Positions 7,956 through 17,035 of a DNA stretch of 64,000 nucleotides are shown in pieces. The stretch is from the NCBI GenBank assembly GCA_964470375.1, contig CAYYCP010000001.1:135769-199768 (forward strand), given 5' to 3'. Origin of the DNA: CAYNQK01 sp964470375 (GTDB lineage: Bacteria > Spirochaetota > Spirochaetia > Treponematales > JBGSOB01). The notes under the pieces are model-generated. The model saw only the letters and a list, made by a program, of their open reading frames with translations, was not told where the DNA came from and did no database searches. Numbering within the stretch: position 1 is the first letter of the stretch; every line of letters begins with the position of its first letter. The position numbers and the translations under genes were made by a program.

Positions 7956-8737
7956 CGCCCGGCCTCCTTCCCAGCCAGGAGGGTGTCGCGGTTACGCTCG
8001 GCGTCGGCGCGGGCTTGGGGGTTCTTGGAAGAAGAGATGATACGCTCGTAGACGGCCACCGCCTCGTCATAGCGACCTTGGCCCACATAGGCCCTGGCCA
8101 GGACGAAGCGGGCGTTGTCGTCCTCGGTATTGGTCTCCAGGTAAGCCAGGGCCAGGGGCTCGGCCTTCGAGGGCTCATCCAACTCGAAGGCATATAGGAC
8201 GGCCAGGGCATACATGGCCTTGTGGTAACCGGGATCCAGATCCAGGGCACGCTGGTAGCAGTCGCGGGACTGGAGGAGGTACTCGTAGGCCCGGCCCTTG
8301 CTCTCCTTCTCCAACCTCACAGCCTCGGTCTTGGAGACGTAGCCCGAACAAAGGCCCATATAGTAGAAGAGCGCTGCGTTGGCCGGGCTGAGCTTGGCTG
8401 CCTCCCAGAAGGCTTCCAGGGCCTCGCCGTACATGGCCCGGTCAAGGTAGGCCGATCCCAGGAGGCGCAGGTAGTAGGCCTGCTTCTGGCCGGCGTCGAC
8501 CTTCTCCTCCACCACTGCCCGGTATTTATTGACGGTCTCGCGGAGCTCCTCGGGAGTGCTAGGCGGGAGATTCATGGACTCGGTGCGGCCCTCCAGCGTG
8601 AAATAGGTCTTGATCCATTCGGGTGTCTTTGAGCAGGAGGCCGTCGCCGCCGCCAGGACCGCCGCCAGCACCGCGACCATCCCCGCGCGCGCCCGCACGG
8701 CCCATGCGAGCCCATCCATCATCCCTCCCCTGGCCAT
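7952..8737 (-). CDS. TPR-repeat lipoprotein of unknown function
   Basis: A 261-residue predicted lipoprotein. An N-terminal hydrophobic segment ends at a lipobox-like A-T-A-S-C with the acceptor Cys near residue 35. The rest is mostly helical with at least three tetratricopeptide-like units (for example G-Y-H-K-A-M-Y-A-L-A-V-L-Y-A-F and D-D-N-A-R-F-V-L-A-R-A-Y-V-G-Q-G-R-Y-D-E-A). TPR lipoproteins usually scaffold envelope complexes. Its place between xerD and dprA gives no direct hint. I chose the ATG with GGAGGGGAGG six bases upstream; a longer frame would need a TTG inside xerD. Confidence 0.85.
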   Translation of the reverse strand: MARGGMMDGLAWAVRARAGMVAVLAAVLAAATASCSKTPEWIKTYFTLEGRTESMNLPPSTPEELRETVNKYRAVVEEKVDAGQKQAYYLRLLGSAYLDRAMYGEALEAFWEAAKLSPANAALFYYMGLCSGYVSKTEAVRLEKESKGRAYEYLLQSRDCYQRALDLDPGYHKAMYALAVLYAFELDEPSKAEPLALAYLETNTEDDNARFVLARAYVGQGRYDEAVAVYERIISSSKNPQARADAERNRDTLLAGKEAGR

Positions 8738-8763
8738 GGATCGCCTCCCCTCCGCGCCGGCCT

Positions 8764-9768
8764 TCAACGCCGGGGCGAGTAGCGCTGGTAGGATCGTCTC
8801 AGCTCACCGGAATCCACGTGGGTGTAGATCTGGGTGGTGGCGATGTCCGAATGCCCGAGCAGCTCCTGGACCGAGCGCAAGTCTGCCCCGCCCTCCAGGA
8901 GGTGGGTGGCGAAGGAGTGCCTCAAGGTATGCACGCGCGCCTCAAGGCCGGAGCGCTGCCGGGTCTCGGTGAAGCGCATCCAGATGCCCTTGCGCGAGAT
9001 GGGCCGGCCAAATCGGTTGAGGAAGACCGCGTCCGAGCGCTTGGAGCCGAGCAGGACCGGTCGGGCGCGTTCAAGGTAGGCCTCGAGCCAGGTAGCCGCC
9101 TCGGCCCCGTAGGGCACCAGGCGCTCCTTTCGGCCCTTGCCGGTCACTCGCACAAGGCGCTCATCACGGTAGAGCCGGGACAGGCTCAGCGAGGCGGCCT
9201 CGGAGATGCGCAGGCCGCAGGAATATATCAACTCGAACAGGGCCCGGTCGCGCAGGCCGTTGGGACTGCCCGTGTCGATGCCTGCGAGAAGAACATCCAC
9301 CTCACGCCGACTGAGCACCTCGGGTAGACGCGACTCCAGCTTGGGAATGGCCACGCTGCCGGCCGGATTGTCCGCCCGCGCCCCGGAGGCGACAAGGTAG
9401 GCGAAAAGGGAGTGCAGGCTGGAGATGACCCGCGCCATGGTCCTGCGCGTGAGAGCCCGGGCGGCGTCGCCGCCCCCTTCCAGCCCCTCGGCTTCAGGCT
9501 CGGGACGGGGACCGGCCTGACCGGCCTGTCTGGCCACCAGGTAGTCCAGGAGGCCGCGTTTGTCCACCGCTTCAGGACTGAGGCCGCGATCTCCTAGCCA
9601 TGCCGAGAAAAAGCCGGCCTCGCGCAGATAGGCGTCCACGGTCAGACGCGAAAGGCGCTTTTCGGCTACCAACCATCCCGAATAGCCTGCCGGCACGGTC
9701 GCCTCCGCTTCAGCCGCTCGTTCCGCCGCAGCCGCCCTCAGGGTCGCGCCGGGTCCCACCTTTCCCAC
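8764..9768 (-). CDS. xerD: XerD-type tyrosine recombinase
   Basis: A second tyrosine recombinase, 334 residues. Catalytic positions are Arg in C-G-L-R-I-S-E-A, Lys in T-G-K-G-R-K-E-R, H-T-L-R-H-S-F-A-T-H, L-L-G-H-S-D-I-A-T-T-Q and Tyr in I-Y-T-H-V. The partner is presumably the XerC homologue near 4 kb. It is longer than usual because of a Gly/Pro/Glu-rich insertion of about 25 residues inside the N-terminal core-binding domain (around 80-105). The start is a GTG two bases after the ftsZ stop; the GAGGGG site lies inside ftsZ. The XerD versus XerC label is a best guess. Confidence 0.88.
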   Translation of the reverse strand: MGKVGPGATLRAAAAERAAEAEATVPAGYSGWLVAEKRLSRLTVDAYLREAGFFSAWLGDRGLSPEAVDKRGLLDYLVARQAGQAGPRPEPEAEGLEGGGDAARALTRRTMARVISSLHSLFAYLVASGARADNPAGSVAIPKLESRLPEVLSRREVDVLLAGIDTGSPNGLRDRALFELIYSCGLRISEAASLSLSRLYRDERLVRVTGKGRKERLVPYGAEAATWLEAYLERARPVLLGSKRSDAVFLNRFGRPISRKGIWMRFTETRQRSGLEARVHTLRHSFATHLLEGGADLRSVQELLGHSDIATTQIYTHVDSGELRRSYQRYSPRR

Positions 9769-9770
9769 TC

Positions 9771-10949
9771 CTAGCCCCTCTCGACCGGCTGGTAGCGGCT
9801 CTTCTCGCGGATGACGGTTGGAATGTCCAGCTCATCGGGGAAGGCCCCGTTGCGGGAGGACAGTCCCCGCACGGCCGGCCTCTCGGCTATGTTGCGCCAC
9901 TCCTCCCAGTGCATGAACTCGCCGTCCCCGGCCGAGCGCTCCTCTGAAGGGGCCTTGATGCGGATGGGTGCGTTGAAGCCGGTGGCTATCACGGTCACCT
10001 TTATCTCATCGCTGTAGACCGGATCGCTGGCCATTCCGGCTATCACCAGGGTGTCCGGGCTGGCCTGGGCGGTGATGGCCTCCACCACCTCCTGGAACTC
10101 AAAAAGGGTGAGGCTCTCGCCGCCGGTGACATTCACCAGCACATTGCGAGCACCGTCCATGCAGACATCCTCCAGGAGGGGATTGTGGATGGCGGCTGCG
10201 GCCGCTTCGGCCGCGCGCGCCTCTCCGGACGCCACGCCCACGCCCATCAGCGCGTCGCCCTTGCCCTCCATAGTGGTGCGCACGTCGGCGAAGTCGATAT
10301 TGATATCCCCTGGTTGGGTGATCACGTCAGAGATGCCCTGGACGCTCTGCCTGAGCACGTCGTCGGCGATGCGGAAGGCCTCGCGCACGTTGGTCTTCTT
10401 GTCCACTACCTTGAAAAGCAGCTGATTGGGTATGACCAGGAGGGTGTCCACGTGTTCGCGCAGCTTGGCGATGCCCTCCTCGGCCAGCTGCATCTTGATC
10501 CGGCCCTCGAATTCGAAGGGTTTCGTGACTACGCCCACGGTCAAGGCCCCCAGGTCCTTGGCCACCTGGGCGATGATGGGCGCGGCCCCGGTGCCGGTGC
10601 CCCCGCCCATTCCGGCGGTGACGAATACCATGTGGGCCCCCTTGAGGGCCGCGGCGATGGCCTCGCGATCCTCGTTGGCCGCGTTCTCGCCTATGGCCGG
10701 CTTCCCGCCGGCCCCCAGGCCGCCCGTGAGGCGCGCCCCTAGGGGGATCCTGGTCTGGGCCGCGGAACGGCCCAGGGCCTGCAGGTCGGTGTTGGCCACC
10801 ACGAAGTCAACGCCTCGGACGCCGGCCTCGATCATCCGCGTCACCGCATTGGAGCCGCCCCCGCCCACCCCGATCACCTTGATCACTGTGGGCGTCGGCT
10901 TGCGCTCACCGCCCTGCTCCGCCTGCTGCTCTAACATCCCGAATTTCAT
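9771..10949 (-). CDS. ftsZ: FtsZ, tubulin-like cell division GTPase
   Basis: A 392-residue FtsZ with the glycine-rich start I-K-V-I-G-V-G-G-G-G-S-N-A-V, the tubulin signature G-G-G-T-G-T-G-A-A-P near 120, and a conserved C-terminal tail L-D-I-P-T-V-I-R that binds FtsA/ZipA-type partners after a linker. The T3-loop region reads G-G-K-P-A-I-G-E-N-A-A-N-E-D where G-N-P-x-x-G-x-x-A-A is usual, a mild divergence. It polymerises into the Z ring. GGAGGAGGGGGAA precedes the ATG. Last gene of the dcw cluster proper, 102 bases after ftsA; xerD follows after two bases. Confidence 0.97.
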   Translation of the reverse strand: MKFGMLEQQAEQGGERKPTPTVIKVIGVGGGGSNAVTRMIEAGVRGVDFVVANTDLQALGRSAAQTRIPLGARLTGGLGAGGKPAIGENAANEDREAIAAALKGAHMVFVTAGMGGGTGTGAAPIIAQVAKDLGALTVGVVTKPFEFEGRIKMQLAEEGIAKLREHVDTLLVIPNQLLFKVVDKKTNVREAFRIADDVLRQSVQGISDVITQPGDINIDFADVRTTMEGKGDALMGVGVASGEARAAEAAAAAIHNPLLEDVCMDGARNVLVNVTGGESLTLFEFQEVVEAITAQASPDTLVIAGMASDPVYSDEIKVTVIATGFNAPIRIKAPSEERSAGDGEFMHWEEWRNIAERPAVRGLSSRNGAFPDELDIPTVIREKSRYQPVERG

Positions 10950-11051
10950 TTCCCCCTCCTCCGGGCGGCCATTTCCGGGTGCGTCACGGCATGGGCATCC
11001 GCGGCGCGGCCGGTCGGGCCGTGATCGTCGTATCCGCTCAAAGGCGCTTTC

Positions 11052-12287
11052 TCAGAAAAACTCCCGCTTGAACCACTCGGCCAGCCTGGACAGGGCTCCC
11101 GCCCGGGCCGAGCCCTTCTGCTTGGCCGGGGTCTCGGCCTGGCCCTCGGCCTCGAAGCCCGCCAGCACCAGGCCCACGGCCGTGGAATACTCAGGGCTGC
11201 GGATCTCGCCCGACAGACCGCCCAGGCCGGTCGGGGCGCCGATGCGCACGGGCAGCCTGAAGACCTGGGAGGCCAGCTCGGCCGCCCCGGGCGTGAGTGC
11301 GCATCCGCCCGTCAAAACCACCCCGCCGCCCAGTCGCTGGTAGTAGCCCATGCCCTCGACCCGCTCGCGGGCCATGGAGAAGATCTCCTCCATGCGGGGC
11401 TGCATGATCCGGCACAGCTCTCCGCGCGGCACGGCCCGCGGCCCGCGCCCGCCCAGGCCGGGGATGATGACCTCCTCGCCCTGCTCTACCAGCTGCTCGA
11501 AGCAGCAACCGGATTCCAGCTTCACCCGCTCGGCCGCCTCGGCCGGCAAGCCCAGGAGGATGGACAGATCGCCGGTGACCTGGCTGCCCCCGGCCGGTAT
11601 GACGTTGGCGTGGTAGGGCGCGCCCTCCATGAATACGAATACGTCGGTGGTTCCGGCCCCCATGTCCAGGAGGAGGCAACCCAGTTCCTTCTCGTCCGCA
11701 CTGAGAGCCGCTCGCGAGGCCGCCAGGCTCTGTAGGACCAGGCCGTCGACTTTAAAGCCGGCCCGGTTCACGCAGTTGACAAGGTTCTGGGCGCAGGTGA
11801 CAGAGCCGGTGATGATGTGAACCTCGGCCTCCAGGCGCACCCCGATCACGTCCAGGGGGTTTTTTATGCCCTTCTGGTCGTCCACTATGTAGGTCTGTGG
11901 GATGACGTGGAGAATCTCGCGGTCCATCGGTATGACCACCGCCTTGGCCGCCTCGATCACCCGATCCACGTCGTCCTGGGTGATCTCCTTGCCCCGTCCG
12001 GTCACCGCCACCACCCCGCGCGAGTTGATGGCCTCGATATGGGCCCCGGCGATGCCCACGTAGCAGGAGTGGACCTCGCGCCCGGACATGAGCTCGGCGG
12101 CCTCCATGGCCTGGGCCACGGCTTTGACGGTGGATTCGATGTTGACCACCACGCCTCGGCGCAGGCCGGTGGAGGGGGCGTTACCCACGCCGGTGACGGC
12201 CAACCGGCCGTCCTCACCGCGCTCGCCGATGATGACGCGCACGTGCGAGGTGCCTATATCCAGGCCGACGATCAGATTGTCGCTCAC
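11052..12287 (-). CDS. ftsA: FtsA, actin-like membrane tether of the Z ring
   Basis: A 411-residue actin/Hsp70-fold ATPase. It has the phosphate 1 motif G-L-D-I-G-T-S, an SHS2/1C domain, phosphate 2 L-L-L-D-M-G-A-G-T-T-D and adenosine motif V-L-T-G-G-C-A-L. The tail L-S-R-L-A-E-W-F-K-R-E-F-F is the expected amphipathic membrane-targeting helix. FtsA anchors FtsZ and recruits later division proteins. The start is a GTG overlapping the ftsQ stop (GTGA), with AGGAGG seven bases upstream. Followed by ftsZ. Confidence 0.96.
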   Translation of the reverse strand: MSDNLIVGLDIGTSHVRVIIGERGEDGRLAVTGVGNAPSTGLRRGVVVNIESTVKAVAQAMEAAELMSGREVHSCYVGIAGAHIEAINSRGVVAVTGRGKEITQDDVDRVIEAAKAVVIPMDREILHVIPQTYIVDDQKGIKNPLDVIGVRLEAEVHIITGSVTCAQNLVNCVNRAGFKVDGLVLQSLAASRAALSADEKELGCLLLDMGAGTTDVFVFMEGAPYHANVIPAGGSQVTGDLSILLGLPAEAAERVKLESGCCFEQLVEQGEEVIIPGLGGRGPRAVPRGELCRIMQPRMEEIFSMARERVEGMGYYQRLGGGVVLTGGCALTPGAAELASQVFRLPVRIGAPTGLGGLSGEIRSPEYSTAVGLVLAGFEAEGQAETPAKQKGSARAGALSRLAEWFKREFF

Positions 12288-13099
12288 GAAGGATCCTCCT
12301 TGGACTTGTAGACCATGGCCCCAGCCCGCAGGTCCACCTCGGAAACCGATGCTTCCAGGCCGCGTCGCTTGAGGACGTCCAGGACCAGGGCCGCCGAGCG
12401 CAGGCTGGACTCGTCCAGGTCAAGGCCCATGCGCACCGGCACTGAGGCGCCCATCAGGTAGACCAACAGCTCCACCTCTCCGGAGGGCTTGGGCGCCACG
12501 CGCAGCTCGGAAACCAGGTCCAGGAGCCCCGATCCCGATGCGGCGAGCTGGCGCAGCACGGGCGTCAGGGCGGAGGGCAGGCGCGCGCCTTCGACCGCGC
12601 CGGAGAAGGCCAGGCCGGAGATGACCGGCAGATCCGATAGGGCCGAGGCCGGGTCGAGCATGAAGAGAACCCCCTGTGAATCCACGCTGGCCGGGAGGCT
12701 GCGCCCCTGGCCCTCGCAGATGACCAGGGCCACCGCCGTCCGGGCCTCCAGCGCCACCTTGATGGTCCTCGGGAAGGAACGGCTGGCGCGGGCGCTCAGC
12801 ACGCGGGCGTCCTCCAGGCAGGCCCTCTCGACGGCATCCAGGTCCACCGCGTAGACGGGCCGGCCCGCGCTCAGGGCCATGACCCTGAGCCTGGCGGCCT
12901 CGGCGTCGATGTGCGCCGGGGCGCTCACCTCGACCCGCTCGACTTCTAGGGCCGGGGCCAGCACGAAGCGGTAGGCGATGTAGACCACTGCCGCGCATAA
13001 ACCTGCCAAAACGATCCAAGGCAGGGGCCGCCCCGCCCTGGCGCTCCTCGGCTCGGCACGCCCGGCATAGGCGGCCCGCAGCCCTGCCAGCTCAGCCAC
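12284..13099 (-). CDS. ftsQ: FtsQ/DivIB-type division protein
   Basis: A 271-residue bitopic protein: a short basic cytoplasmic N-terminus, one transmembrane segment (P-W-I-V-L-A-G-L-C-A-A-V-V-Y-I-A), then a POTRA-like and beta domain with V-E-R-V-E-V-S and D-A-R-V-L-S-A-R-A-S-R-S-F-P-R-T-I. FtsQ links early and late divisome parts through FtsL and FtsB. I chose the GTG at 13099, which has ACAGGAGG six bases upstream and overlaps the ftsW stop. The ATG six codons earlier (13117) lacks a comparable site. Sequence is divergent but context and architecture agree. Confidence 0.87.
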   Translation of the reverse strand: MAELAGLRAAYAGRAEPRSARAGRPLPWIVLAGLCAAVVYIAYRFVLAPALEVERVEVSAPAHIDAEAARLRVMALSAGRPVYAVDLDAVERACLEDARVLSARASRSFPRTIKVALEARTAVALVICEGQGRSLPASVDSQGVLFMLDPASALSDLPVISGLAFSGAVEGARLPSALTPVLRQLAASGSGLLDLVSELRVAPKPSGEVELLVYLMGASVPVRMGLDLDESSLRSAALVLDVLKRRGLEASVSEVDLRAGAMVYKSKEDPS

Positions 13100-14240
13100 G
13101 CGGGGCCTCCTGTCCATCCGTCCGACTCAGCCCGAGGAGGAGACCGGCCTGGATCATGGCCGAGAGGAGAGCGGACCCGCCCGATGAGAAGAAGGGCAGA
13201 ATCACACCCGTCGCCGGAATGGCCCCCGCCACTACGGCCAGGTTGACCAGGCACTGCAGGGTGAACAGGGAAGCCAGGCCGTAGGCGGCGTAGCGCCGGT
13301 AGGCCGAGCCGGCCCGCAGAGAGACGCGGTAGGAACGGCAGGCGATGAAGGCCAGGAGGCCTGAGACCAGGGCTACATAGACCAGCCCGCCCTCCTCGGC
13401 GATAGCGGCGAAGATGAAGTCGGCCTGGACCTCAGGGATGCTGGACACCTTGTAGGTGCCGAGGCCTATGCCCTTGCCCAGGAGGCCGCCCGAGCGCACG
13501 GCCCTGATGGAAGCGCTCATCTGGTAGCTGATGCCGTGCGAATCGAAGTCGGGGAAGAGGAAGGTGATGATGCGGCGCAGGCGGAATTCGCTTGTCAGGA
13601 CGGAGAGGGCCGCCAGGGGTAGACCCAGGGCGGCTAGGCCGCCCAGGAAGGCCAGGGGCGTGCCGGCGGCCCAGAAGACGCTCAGGGCGGCCAAACCCAG
13701 GATAACCGCAGTGGACAGGTCGTTCTGGGCGAAGACGGTCAGGACCGCCGCACCCGTCACGAGGAGGGGCGGCAGGAAGCCCGACAGGAGGGAGGCCGAC
13801 TTTCCCTCCTCCTCTTTGCGCGCCAGGATGTGGGCCAGGTAGAGGATTAGGGCCGGCTTGAGGAATTCCGATGGCTGAACGCTCTGCCCGAAGAGGGAGA
13901 TCCAGCGGCGGGCGCCGTTCTTCTCCATGCCGATCAGGGGCAGGAAGGGCAGAAACTGGGCCGCCAGGCCGCCCAGGATAATCCACTTTACAGCCGGGCG
14001 CAGGGCCTCGGGCCTCAAGAAGGCCAGGGCGCCGGCCATCAGGGCCCCCAGGCCCATGAAGGCGGCCTGGCGCGTGGCGAAGTAGCCCGCCGCCCGCCCC
14101 AGCCGCCCGGCAAAGCCCTGCGAGGCGGAGTACAGGAAGGCCAAGCCTAGGCCCATGGCTAAAAGGAGGGCCAGGGCGAGCTGAGCGTCGCGTCCGCCGA
14201 TGGTCCGGGCCGCTTCGGGCCTGAAGGCTCGTGCGCTCAT
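13092..14240 (-). CDS. ftsW: FtsW, SEDS-family septal glycan polymerase
   Basis: A 382-residue polytopic protein with about ten hydrophobic segments and SEDS hallmarks: G-A-R-R-W-I-S-L-F-G-Q-S-V-Q-P-S-E-F-L-K, then Q-N-D-L-S-T-A, G-K-G-I-G-L-G-T-Y-K and a C-terminal F-F-S-S-G-G-S-A-L. It polymerises lipid II at the septum together with a class B PBP, but no ftsI gene is found in this cluster. The start overlaps the mraY stop (ATGA). The C-terminus overlaps ftsQ. Confidence 0.95.
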   Translation of the reverse strand: MSARAFRPEAARTIGGRDAQLALALLLAMGLGLAFLYSASQGFAGRLGRAAGYFATRQAAFMGLGALMAGALAFLRPEALRPAVKWIILGGLAAQFLPFLPLIGMEKNGARRWISLFGQSVQPSEFLKPALILYLAHILARKEEEGKSASLLSGFLPPLLVTGAAVLTVFAQNDLSTAVILGLAALSVFWAAGTPLAFLGGLAALGLPLAALSVLTSEFRLRRIITFLFPDFDSHGISYQMSASIRAVRSGGLLGKGIGLGTYKVSSIPEVQADFIFAAIAEEGGLVYVALVSGLLAFIACRSYRVSLRAGSAYRRYAAYGLASLFTLQCLVNLAVVAGAIPATGVILPFFSSGGSALLSAMIQAGLLLGLSRTDGQEAPRG

Positions 14241-15313
14241 TGGGTCTTGATGGTGGTGAGGGCCAGGACGGCGAAGAGACCACCCAGGATCCAGAAGCGC
14301 GTGACCACCTGGGTCTCTTTCCAGCCCTTGAGCTCGAAGTGGTGATGCAGGGGCGCCATCTTGAAGAGGCGCTTGCCGGTGAGCTTGAAGCCGGCCACCT
14401 GCAGGACAACAGAGACGGCCTCAAGGATGAAAACGCCGCCGATGACGAAGAGCAATATCTCCTTTTTCAAAGCCAGGGATATGAGGCCGAAGACGCCCCC
14501 CAGGGCCAGGCTGCCGCAGTCGCCCATGAAGACCTCGGCCGGGTGCGAGTTGAACCAAAGAAATCCTATGCAGGCACCCATCAGGGCCAGGGCGAACACT
14601 GTCAGCTCGCCGGAACCTGGGACGAAGGGGATAGCCAGGTACGCGGACCAGTCGGCCCGGCCGGTCAGGTAGGCCAGCAGGGCCAGGGCCACCAGAACCA
14701 GGATGGAAAGGCCCCCGGCCAGGCCGTCCAGGCCGTCGCTCAGGTTGACCGCGTTGGACCACCACACCAGGTAGACCACCGCGATCGGGATATAGGCCCA
14801 GCCCAAGTCCAGGATCGGGTTCTTGAAGAAGGGGATGTACAGGAGGCTGGTCTCCGGGGTCCTGAAGGCGAACAGGGCCGCCACCGAAGCTGCGCCGGCC
14901 ATGGCCTGGAGGAGCATCTTGAGCCAGGCCGGCAGGCCGTCCGAGTTGCGCTTCTTGATCTTGAGCATGTCGTCGGTGAAACCGATGGCCCCATAAGCCA
15001 GGAAGGCCCCTAGGGCGATCCAGGTGTAGGGATTGGAGAGATCCTGCCAGAGCAGCACCGACACGCTCACCGAGAGGATCATCAGCACACCGCCCATGGT
15101 GGGCGTACCCTGCTTGACCTTATGGGTCTCGGGGCCCTCGGCCCTGATGGATTGGCCGAACTTTAAGGCCCTCAGGCGCTCTATGACGGCCGGCGCCAGG
15201 ACGAAGGAGATCAGGAGAGCCGTCACCATGGCGTAAGCCGCCCGGAAGGTCAGGTAGCGGAACACATTGAAGGCGGCGAAGCGGTCCGACAGGGCCGACA
15301 GCAGTTTCAGCAT
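14237..15313 (-). CDS. mraY: MraY, phospho-N-acetylmuramoyl-pentapeptide transferase
   Basis: A 358-residue integral membrane enzyme that makes lipid I from UDP-MurNAc-pentapeptide and undecaprenyl phosphate. Signatures are K-Q-G-T-P-T-M-G-G, G-F-T-D-D-M-L-K, N-L-S-D-G-L-D-G-L-A-G-G, F-M-G-D-C-G-S-L-A-L-G-G and A-P-L-H-H-H-F-E-L-K-G-W. Ten or so transmembrane segments are apparent. GGGAGGAAA lies upstream of the ATG, which overlaps murF by seven bases. The murD gene that often follows mraY is absent; ftsW comes next. Confidence 0.97.
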   Translation of the reverse strand: MLKLLSALSDRFAAFNVFRYLTFRAAYAMVTALLISFVLAPAVIERLRALKFGQSIRAEGPETHKVKQGTPTMGGVLMILSVSVSVLLWQDLSNPYTWIALGAFLAYGAIGFTDDMLKIKKRNSDGLPAWLKMLLQAMAGAASVAALFAFRTPETSLLYIPFFKNPILDLGWAYIPIAVVYLVWWSNAVNLSDGLDGLAGGLSILVLVALALLAYLTGRADWSAYLAIPFVPGSGELTVFALALMGACIGFLWFNSHPAEVFMGDCGSLALGGVFGLISLALKKEILLFVIGGVFILEAVSVVLQVAGFKLTGKRLFKMAPLHHHFELKGWKETQVVTRFWILGGLFAVLALTTIKTQ

Positions 15314-16749
15314 GCGCTTTCCTCCCGCGCGGCCGCGTCATCGGCGCCGCCGCCGAGAACGCCCTCGGCGAAGCGCTCCATCCTCATGCCGCGCGAGCCC
15401 TTGAGGAGGAGGAGGTCGCCGGAGCCCAGGCGCGCCTCGACGGCCGCAGCCATCTCGGCCGGATCCTCGGTCTGGAAAATGTCCCCACGGTAGCCGGCCC
15501 GGCGGGCTGCCTCCAGGGCGGCCCTGGTCTCGGCCCCGAAGAGGAGGACGGCGTCGGCCTTCGAGGCGGCCAAGGCCCGCCCCAGGGCGGCGTGGGCCTC
15601 CTCGGCGCCCGCCCCCAGCTCCAGCATGGAGCCCAAGGCGTAGACGCGGCGACCGCCCGGCCACTCGACCGAATCGCAGAAATCGATAGCCGCCAAGGCG
15701 CTCTCGGGGTTGGCGTTGTAGCAGTCGCGGATGACCGTGACCCGGCCGCGCAGGATCTCCCCGCGCCCGAACAGGGGCTTTATGGACCCCAGGCCGGCCG
15801 GCACATCCTCCGGCCTGGCGCCGGCTGCCAGGGCCAGGCTGATGGCCCCCAGGGCGTTTCTGAGGTTGTGCGCCCCGGGCAGCGGAAGCGTGAAGCGGGA
15901 CCCCTCCCAGTCGACGGCGGTTCCGTCCAGCCCCAACGACACGCTTCCGCGATACCCGCGCGTGCTGCGCGGCCCGAAGCTCTCAATGCGGCCCGCGACG
16001 CCCTCCCTGAGGAAGGCCCCGTAGGCCTCGTCCTCGTCCACGAAGCCCAGCTCGGAGCCCCCGAAGCGCGAGAAAATTTCCTTTTTTTCCTTGGCGATCT
16101 CGGCCTGGCTGCCGAGAATTCCGATATGGGCGGTCCCGACGTTTGTGATCAAAGCGAGCGAAGGACGCAGAACCCCGGCCAGCTCGGCGATCTCGCCGCG
16201 CCGGTTCATGCCCATCTCAAAAACCCCGGCCGCGTGGCTCCCGTCTACATTGAAAACCGATAGCGGCAAACCGGTCTCCGAGTTGAGGTTGCCCTCGTTC
16301 ATGGCCAGGTTCATGGAGCGCGAGAGTATGGCCGCGACCATCTCCTTGACCGTGGTCTTACCCGATGAGCCGGTGATGCCTATCCTGAGGAGGCGGGGGA
16401 AGCCGTCCAGGTACCAGGCCGCCAAAGCCTGGAGGCCGGCCAGGCCCCTATCAACAACCATGAAGGCCATTCCCTGTTCGCGCGCCAGCGCCTCGAAGGC
16501 CTCACGGCGCTCCGCATAGCCTGATTCCTCCACCATGGCGCAGCGGCAGCCCCTGGCGCAGGCATCGGCTACATAGGCGTGCCCGTCGGCACGGCTGCCG
16601 CGCAGGGCCACGAAGAGGGCTCCCGGGCCCGCGGTCCGTGAATCGATGCATACAGAGCTGATCGGGGCGGAATCCGGCGCACCCTTCATTCCGGCGCCCA
16701 GGGCACAGGCCGCGGCTGCCGACTCGAAGAGGATCCTAGCGCCCGGCAT
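15307..16749 (-). CDS. murF: MurF, UDP-MurNAc-tripeptide-D-Ala-D-Ala ligase
   Basis: A 480-residue Mur ligase with the ATP loop I-T-G-S-S-G-K-T-T-V-K-E near 125, the substrate block N-E-G-N-L-N-S-E-T-G-L-P-L-S-V, the metal region E-M-G-M-N, and D-C-Y-N-A-N-P-E-S in the C-terminal domain. It adds D-Ala-D-Ala to the stem peptide. The N-terminal region (D-S-R-T-A-G-P-G-A-L-F-V-A-L-R-G) is MurF-like. GGAGATAGGGA precedes the ATG, which overlaps the ftsL-like gene by 14 bases. murE, murD, murG and murC are not in the cluster. Confidence 0.95.
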   Translation of the reverse strand: MPGARILFESAAAACALGAGMKGAPDSAPISSVCIDSRTAGPGALFVALRGSRADGHAYVADACARGCRCAMVEESGYAERREAFEALAREQGMAFMVVDRGLAGLQALAAWYLDGFPRLLRIGITGSSGKTTVKEMVAAILSRSMNLAMNEGNLNSETGLPLSVFNVDGSHAAGVFEMGMNRRGEIAELAGVLRPSLALITNVGTAHIGILGSQAEIAKEKKEIFSRFGGSELGFVDEDEAYGAFLREGVAGRIESFGPRSTRGYRGSVSLGLDGTAVDWEGSRFTLPLPGAHNLRNALGAISLALAAGARPEDVPAGLGSIKPLFGRGEILRGRVTVIRDCYNANPESALAAIDFCDSVEWPGGRRVYALGSMLELGAGAEEAHAALGRALAASKADAVLLFGAETRAALEAARRAGYRGDIFQTEDPAEMAAAVEARLGSGDLLLLKGSRGMRMERFAEGVLGGGADDAAAREESAC

Positions 16750-17035
16750 TCCCTATCTCCACGTGCAGGATGTCCTCGGAGCCGGCCCGTTTCAGCCCCA
16801 GTTCCGAATCCGCCAGACCCTCCAAGCGGGCCGGCGACTCCAGGGCCGAAATGTCCGCGATCAGACGCTTATTGCGCTCAACCCACTCACGCTGCTCAGC
16901 CTCCATGGCCAGGACCTCCTGGCGCAGCTCCGCGTAACGGCGCCCGCGGGCCACGCCCAGCCAGATCACGGCCGGAACGCTCAAGACCGCCGCCAGGGCG
17001 CAGGCAGCGCCCAAAGCCCTCCTGCCCGGCTTCAT
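16736..17035 (-). CDS. ftsL: FtsL-like division protein
   Basis: A 99-residue small bitopic protein with a short basic N-terminus, one transmembrane helix (about residues 8-28) and a coiled-coil segment (R-R-Y-A-E-L-R-Q-E-V-L-A-M-E-A-E-Q). Sequence conservation in FtsL is low. The call rests on size, topology and position between rsmH and murF, where ftsL is found in most dcw clusters. It would form the FtsQBL complex with FtsQ. The ATG overlaps the rsmH stop. Confidence 0.8.
   Translation of the reverse strand: MKPGRRALGAACALAAVLSVPAVIWLGVARGRRYAELRQEVLAMEAEQREWVERNKRLIADISALESPARLEGLADSELGLKRAGSEDILHVEIGNAGR

Noticed and set aside
7952..8767. TTG start of the TPR lipoprotein at 8767
   Set aside because: It would overlap the xerD stop and put ten extra residues before the signal peptide; the ATG at 8737 has a strong SD.
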